The notes under the pieces: model-generated | The model's database searches: none | What the model saw: the letters and a program-made list of their open reading frames with translations, nothing else | Told to the model about the DNA's origin: nothing | Part shown: one piece after another, positions 59,711 through 64,000 of the stretch | How positions within the stretch are numbered: position 1 is the stretch's first letter | Layout of the letters: each line of letters begins with the position of its first letter | Assembly (NCBI GenBank): GCA_009695065.1 | Contig: SIBR01000017.1 | Coordinates: forward strand, 1 to 64,000 | Length of the DNA: 64,000 nucleotides | Direction of reading: 5' to 3' | Origin: Opitutus sp. | Lineage (GTDB): Bacteria > Verrucomicrobiota > Verrucomicrobiae > Opitutales > Opitutaceae | Position numbers and translations under genes: made by a program

Positions 59711-62700
59711 TTAAAGATCTGCGCCAGTTTTCAGGTAGGCGATCAAGTCCGCCATTTCCGGCTTGGTCATCGCCTGCTCCAGGCCGTCGGGCATCAGCGA
59801 GAGGCCGAGAGAGGAAAGCAAGGCGACGTTGCTGCGCAGCACGGATTCGTCGGTGCCAAACGCCGTGCGCAAGGTGAGGCCGCTGTCGGTTTCGCCCACG
59901 AGGTTTCCGGAAATGGACCGGCCGTCAGTCGTGGTGACCGAAACGGCCGAATAACCGGGGGCAATTTCCAGGTTGGGCACGATAATGTGCAGGAGCAGCG
60001 CGTCGGCCGGTTGGTTGCGGATGCCGGTCAGATCGGGCCCCACTTTCCCGCCGGTGCCGTTGTAGGTGTGGCACGCGGAGCAGGCGCGTTCAAAGACCTT
60101 GCCGCCGCGGGCCATGTCCGCCGTCAGGCCGAGGACTTCGCGATACCCCTTGTAGACCTGCATCCGGTCGCCGCCATCCAGACCCTGGAAGAGCTTCTCC
60201 GCCGCTTGGCGGATCGCGGGATCCGTGTGCTTGAGCAGGCGCGTTCGCCGCGACGAGGAAATTTCCGACGGCTTGATCGCCCCGCCTTGGATGGCGGTGA
60301 ACAATATCTCGGTCATTTTCGGCCGGGCCACGAGGGCCGAAATCACCGCTTCCCGTACCCGGGGGGTGTAGCGTGACCAATTCTGCGGTTGAATCAACAT
60401 TTCGGCGCCACGCGGATCGCCGAAGCGTTCGAGCGCCTTGATCGCCTGCAATTGCAGATCCAGCGGCTGCCCGCCTCCGAGCAGGTCGCCCAGCGGCGCG
60501 CCGCCCCGGGAGAACTCGGTGTAGCTTAGCAACGCGATTGCGCTGCCGCGCTGCCGGGTCGATGCCTCGGCGTCCGCCGCGACTTTGGCGGCGCGGTTGA
60601 AGAAGTCGTCCAGCCCGACCGGCGCAGCTGAATCCGTGCCCTCGGCCAGGAGGGCGATCAGGGGATTGCCACCCGCCTTCACCTTAAGATCGCGCCGTCC
60701 CCGCAGGCCGTCCGCCAGGCCGACCACGGACGGAACCCGCCACGCGAGATCGCCGTCCCCGTTCAGCATCTGGGCGAGGAACCGCCGGCACGAATCCAAC
60801 GGTGCGCCGGCCCCCATGGTTCGGCCCAAGTCCTCCAACACCGCGGCAAAAGCAGGGGAATTGTTCTGCCGCGATTTTCCCATGGCCTCGAGAAACTCCG
60901 GCATGCGCGTCCCGATGCCGCTCAACACGGCGGCGCGCGCCCAGCGATCCTCCCCGTCGCGCGCGGCAATGGTGGCGAGGGCCGGCACCGCCGCGGCATC
61001 GGTCATCGAACCGAGGGCCAGCGCGGCGACAAAGCGGACGCGCGTGTCGGGATCATCGGCCAATGCGATCAGGCGCGGACGGAATTCAGGAGATTGGTCG
61101 AGCGCGGCGACGGCGAGGGCGACGGCCTGTTCCCTGACTCCGGCCGCCGAATCGCGCAGCGCCAGGGCGATGGTCGCGGGGGAGAGCCGGCGGAGATTCT
61201 GCAGCGTCCACAGGGCGCGGGTCCGGGACTCCGGCAGGCGGGCTTGAGCCGCGCATTTCTCCAGCAGCGGAACGGCGGCGGGATCCGGTTTTTCGATGAG
61301 CAGTCGTTGCGCAGTTTCACGCGACCATGAGTTGGGCGACTCCAAGTCGCGGCAGAGCGCGGCGGTGGTGCGGCCAGCGACGGTCGCCTTCACCTTTAGG
61401 TCCGCCTTCACGATGCGATAAATTCGGCCGGTGCCTTCTCCGCTGTTGAAATCCAGCCGGCCGCGCGCCTCCTCCGGAATATACGACGGATGATCGATCT
61501 CGCGCCGGTGCATGTCGGCGACGTAGAACGCGCCGTCCGGACCGCTGGCGACGAAGACCGGACGAAACCAGCTGTCGGTGGAGGCCAGGAACTCCCGCCC
61601 GGTATAGGGTGGATCGGAGCGAAACGAAGCGCCCTCCAGCCGGAAGACCTGGCGCTGCACCAGATTTTGCGCGGGCTCGCAGATGAAGACATTGCCGACG
61701 TGCTCGGGCGAGAGCCCGGCGCCCCCGAAAACCATCACCCCGCACGCGGACGTGAACGATCCGGCGTGCGGCGCACTCATCAGATTGGGCGCGAAATCCG
61801 CGGTCACACTGACCCGGCTGATCGGAAACACTTTGGCGGCCGCCTGCACCTTGGACACTTCCTGCGAGGTTTCGGCGAAGGCAAGGTGCGGGTTGCGCTT
61901 GAGCTGCCCCGGTTCGAGTACCGTCTGGAGTACGGGATGCCGGTTGGTGCAATCGAAGCGCCGGCCGTAGGCATCGATCGCGAGCCCGAACTGGCCGCGT
62001 CCGCCGATGGTTTCATACACGAACGTCTCCGGATCAAAGCGGCCGTCCGTCGGCGTGAAAACCACCGCGGGCCGCTCGGGATGCTCCGGCGAGGTGATGG
62101 TGCCACCATTGGAGCCGCAGGCGACGTAGACCTTTCCGTCCAGCCCCAGCGTGGGAAAACTGACGCGGATTTGGGATGTCCTGGTCTTGTCAAAACCCGT
62201 CAGGACCACGCGGCGTTCGTCGGCGATTCCGTCGCCGTTGGTGTCCTTCAGGTAGAAAATGTCCGGCGCGCACGTGACGAAGACGCCGCCCTTCCACACC
62301 ATGATGCCGTTGGGATTGGTGAAGCCCGTGGCAAACTCGGTGCGCCGATCGTAACGTCCGTCACCGTCCGTGTCCTCCAGCCGCGCGACCCGTCCCTCCG
62401 TGGTTGGGGGATTGGCGCCCAGTGTTTCAGGATAACCACGCGCTTCGGCGACATACAGCCGGCCTTGTTCGTCGAAAGCGAAGGCCACCGGATCGACGAC
62501 CAGCGGTTCCGCGGCGACGAGTTCGATGCGCAGACCGGGCTCCAGTTGGAACGCGGCCAACGCAGCCTCGGGCGTAAGCGCCACGTCGCGATCGACCGCG
62601 CGCGGTTGGCCGGTCTTCGCGGCGGCGGCGGCGTGGTTCGGGGCAGATGCCACCGCGCAAAAGACCAGTGCGGCCACACTGGCAGCAGGAATTCTGAGAA

Positions 62701-62725
62701 CGGAATGTAGAGGCGTTTTTTTCAT
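59711..62725 (-). CDS. PVC-type membrane-bound dehydrogenase/haem protein
   Basis: This 1004-aa protein has a signal peptide (about residues 1-35). The dehydrogenase propeller (about 50-450) contains LEDTDGDGRYDRRTEF, KDTNGDGIADE and GPDGAFYVADMHRREI; HEAT-like repeats cover about 470-850. The TIGR02603 haem domain follows with CSACHTYNGTGGKVGPDL (haem motif 882-886) and SLMPDGLEQAM (likely axial Met). Calcium and haem binding in the periplasm are expected, with oxidation of a sugar or alcohol as the proposed role. It shares order and C-terminal domain with the protein at 12161 but lacks the extra beta-sandwich. The gap to the Sec-exported Gfo/Idh/MocA gene is 71 bp, suggesting joint transcription. 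Confidence 0.82.
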   Translation of the reverse strand: MKKTPLHSVLRIPAASVAALVFCAVASAPNHAAAAAKTGQPRAVDRDVALTPEAALAAFQLEPGLRIELVAAEPLVVDPVAFAFDEQGRLYVAEARGYPETLGANPPTTEGRVARLEDTDGDGRYDRRTEFATGFTNPNGIMVWKGGVFVTCAPDIFYLKDTNGDGIADERRVVLTGFDKTRTSQIRVSFPTLGLDGKVYVACGSNGGTITSPEHPERPAVVFTPTDGRFDPETFVYETIGGRGQFGLAIDAYGRRFDCTNRHPVLQTVLEPGQLKRNPHLAFAETSQEVSKVQAAAKVFPISRVSVTADFAPNLMSAPHAGSFTSACGVMVFGGAGLSPEHVGNVFICEPAQNLVQRQVFRLEGASFRSDPPYTGREFLASTDSWFRPVFVASGPDGAFYVADMHRREIDHPSYIPEEARGRLDFNSGEGTGRIYRIVKADLKVKATVAGRTTAALCRDLESPNSWSRETAQRLLIEKPDPAAVPLLEKCAAQARLPESRTRALWTLQNLRRLSPATIALALRDSAAGVREQAVALAVAALDQSPEFRPRLIALADDPDTRVRFVAALALGSMTDAAAVPALATIAARDGEDRWARAAVLSGIGTRMPEFLEAMGKSRQNNSPAFAAVLEDLGRTMGAGAPLDSCRRFLAQMLNGDGDLAWRVPSVVGLADGLRGRRDLKVKAGGNPLIALLAEGTDSAAPVGLDDFFNRAAKVAADAEASTRQRGSAIALLSYTEFSRGGAPLGDLLGGGQPLDLQLQAIKALERFGDPRGAEMLIQPQNWSRYTPRVREAVISALVARPKMTEILFTAIQGGAIKPSEISSSRRTRLLKHTDPAIRQAAEKLFQGLDGGDRMQVYKGYREVLGLTADMARGGKVFERACSACHTYNGTGGKVGPDLTGIRNQPADALLLHIIVPNLEIAPGYSAVSVTTTDGRSISGNLVGETDSGLTLRTAFGTDESVLRSNVALLSSLGLSLMPDGLEQAMTKPEMADLIAYLKTGADL

Positions 62726-62820
62726 TATGCGCGCATCGCATAACGATGGGTTCGAATGTAGCCGCCGACGTAAAGCGGCGGCAAGTGAAGTGAACCGGTT
62801 ACGACTGCATCGTCAGGTTG

Positions 62821-64000
62821 TCAGGGCTTCACCTCGTTGAAGAGTTCCATGAGTTTTACCATGATCTTACGCGAGGCTTCCTGCTCCACCCGGTTAGTGC
62901 CGAGCCACGTTTCGTAGCCGCCGAGCTCGTGCTGCTCTGGGGTCGGGAGATATCCGTAGCTGCCGTTGGCCAGTTCGATCGTGAACGTGTCCTTGAACGG
63001 ACTCTTGGCTTTGATCTCGAGCCCTGTCTCCGTGAACGTCTCAAACGGCACGGCCGCGACGCCGAGCCCGCCGATGCGGAAGGTCTGCATCACGATGCTG
63101 GTCGTCGCGGGCCACTTGCTCGCGTCCATCGTGCGCTGCGCATAGATGACTTCGCGCTCGTGGATGGGAGAAGCGGTGGCCGGACGCGCGAGCACCTGCC
63201 GGGCGCGCTCCACCATCCCGGGCGTCGGGTGGCGCAGCTTCAATTCGAGCTCGGCCTTGGCGGATTTCAGTTCCACCCAGTCTTGGAACCGGAGCGTGCG
63301 GTGCACGCGCGCCACTTCGTGCGCGACGTCGTCGGCCACCTGGCGCATCCGTTCGCCCGGGGCGTACTTTACGCCCGGCGTGCCGCCGCCGATGTTGTTC
63401 ACGTCCCCACACGGACCGTTTGCCAGAATTCCGACGAACGCCGGGCTCTGCACGTTCGCCCCGAGGAGTTGCTCGATCCGGTCGCAAAACATTGCGAAGT
63501 AGTCCGCCGAGATCTGCGCCCCGGTCAGACCACCCACATAATGCAGCCAGTAGTTCGCGAGCAGGGCGATCGGCCGGCCGTTCGTGGACTGTACCGAGAC
63601 GAAATAGACCTCCGGGTTGGTCGGGCCCGCCGGCCGGAGCCGGTCAGGATGGCCCCCTTTGTTAGTCACCACGCGGTCCTGCCCGCCAAACGGATTCGTC
63701 TCGCTCTTGCCTTCCTTGAGCAGGGTCCGGCGATTGAAAACATGCTGCGGCACGCGGCCCGATCCCCAGCCGATGCGCGCGGGTTCCAGATTGTTCAACG
63801 CCCGGCGCACGCCGTCCGCGATGCGGCGCACGAGGAATTTCTGGTAGTCGTCAAACGGCGCGCCGAACACCAGCGAGTTGGCACCCCGCGCGCTCACCGC
63901 CGAGTGGGAGTGCGTGGCCGACATCATCATGTTGTCGGGCGAGAGTCCGGTCTCCTGTTGCACCAGGAGCTTGGCCGCGTCGAAGACCTCGCGCGGCACG
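62821..64000 (-). CDS. ceramidase-like secreted protein, 5' end outside the window
   Basis: At least 392 codons of the C-terminal part are present; the start lies beyond 64000. Recognisable segments are MSATHSHSAVS (zinc-ligand histidines), GWGSGRVPQHVFNRR, NYWLHYVGG, ISADYFAMFCDRIE and NGPCGDVNNIGG, which match the N-terminal ceramidase-domain family. The paralogue at 23563 has the equivalent NASHTHSGPST and GCAGDQNP. C-terminal ELANGSYGYLPTPEQHELGGYET is also typical. The gene precedes the haem protein in the same direction with a 95-bp gap that contains a GC stem (GCCGCCG/CGGCGGC, 62761-62782) without a T-tract. Confidence 0.8.
   Translation of the reverse strand, partial: VPREVFDAAKLLVQQETGLSPDNMMMSATHSHSAVSARGANSLVFGAPFDDYQKFLVRRIADGVRRALNNLEPARIGWGSGRVPQHVFNRRTLLKEGKSETNPFGGQDRVVTNKGGHPDRLRPAGPTNPEVYFVSVQSTNGRPIALLANYWLHYVGGLTGAQISADYFAMFCDRIEQLLGANVQSPAFVGILANGPCGDVNNIGGGTPGVKYAPGERMRQVADDVAHEVARVHRTLRFQDWVELKSAKAELELKLRHPTPGMVERARQVLARPATASPIHEREVIYAQRTMDASKWPATTSIVMQTFRIGGLGVAAVPFETFTETGLEIKAKSPFKDTFTIELANGSYGYLPTPEQHELGGYETWLGTNRVEQEASRKIMVKLMELFNEVKP

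Noticed and set aside
61490..62710. Plus-strand frame over the 1004-aa haem protein
   Set aside because: Antisense shadow; no start context, signal or family resemblance.
1..64000. CRISPR arrays, rRNA, prophage or transposase genes
   Set aside because: No regular direct repeats with spacers, no rRNA-like segments and no recombinase, capsid or transposase-like protein were seen.

Overview
The window looks like GC-rich chromosomal DNA from a Verrucomicrobiota bacterium, most likely of the Opitutaceae type. The argument is gene content. There are four Pirellula/Verrucomicrobium-type membrane-bound dehydrogenase/haem proteins, two planctomycete-cytochrome (PSCyt1-DUF1549-DUF1553) plus DUF1501 gene pairs, two ceramidase-like proteins, two sulfatases, three exported Gfo/Idh/MocA oxidoreductases, a large TonB-dependent receptor with an N-terminal carboxypeptidase-regulatory-like domain, and many secreted esterase-like alpha/beta hydrolases. 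I see no rRNA, tRNA, CRISPR array, transposase, phage gene or housekeeping gene. Almost every protein carries a Sec or Tat export signal, so this is an accessory, envelope-facing catabolic region.

Layout. 1-830: a 64-nt hairpin and two divergent 5' gene fragments (a metallo-beta-lactamase-fold protein and a small secreted protein), both cut off at the 3' side. 829-8590: a two-module esterase-like hydrolase diverging from a tandem duplication of an 859-aa dehydrogenase/cytochrome protein, each copy with the same upstream block; a strong terminator closes it. 8771-11573: an APC permease convergent with a Tat-exported oxidoreductase. 12161-20170 (+): a 1127-aa haem protein, a LamG protein interrupted by a propeller-like region, a D-aminoacylase-like amidohydrolase and an ornithine-cyclodeaminase-family enzyme. 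20423-24855: a secreted hydrolase, an unrecognised exported protein and a ceramidase-like protein. 24930-34745: two PSCyt1-DUF1549-DUF1553/DUF1501 pairs with a cytochrome P450 on the opposite strand between them. 34810-38922: ThuA protein, aminotransferase with translationally coupled GNAT acetyltransferase, nitrilase-family amidase and a small membrane protein. 39073-49026 (-): a PUL-like run of TonB receptor, small ORF, bicupin, esterase, M23/PKD protein and two sulfatases. 49807-55096 (+): an FGE-like protein without the catalytic cysteines, a GT-C-like membrane protein with Gly/Pro/Met-rich tail, and a second two-module hydrolase. 55148-64000 (-): SGNH-esterase fusion, two Gfo/Idh/MocA proteins, a 1004-aa haem protein and a ceramidase-like protein cut by the window edge.

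Taken together, the genes suggest uptake and periplasmic trimming of decorated (acetylated, sulfated) glycans: receptor, esterases and sulfatases remove decorations, Gfo/Idh/MocA proteins modify sugars, and multiple c-type haem proteins could accept electrons from sugar oxidation. That functional picture is inference from family membership; the gene order, export signals, haem motifs, duplications, overlaps and hairpins are read directly from the sequence. Translation starts were mostly chosen by signal-peptide position, because recognisable Shine-Dalgarno sequences are rare here.
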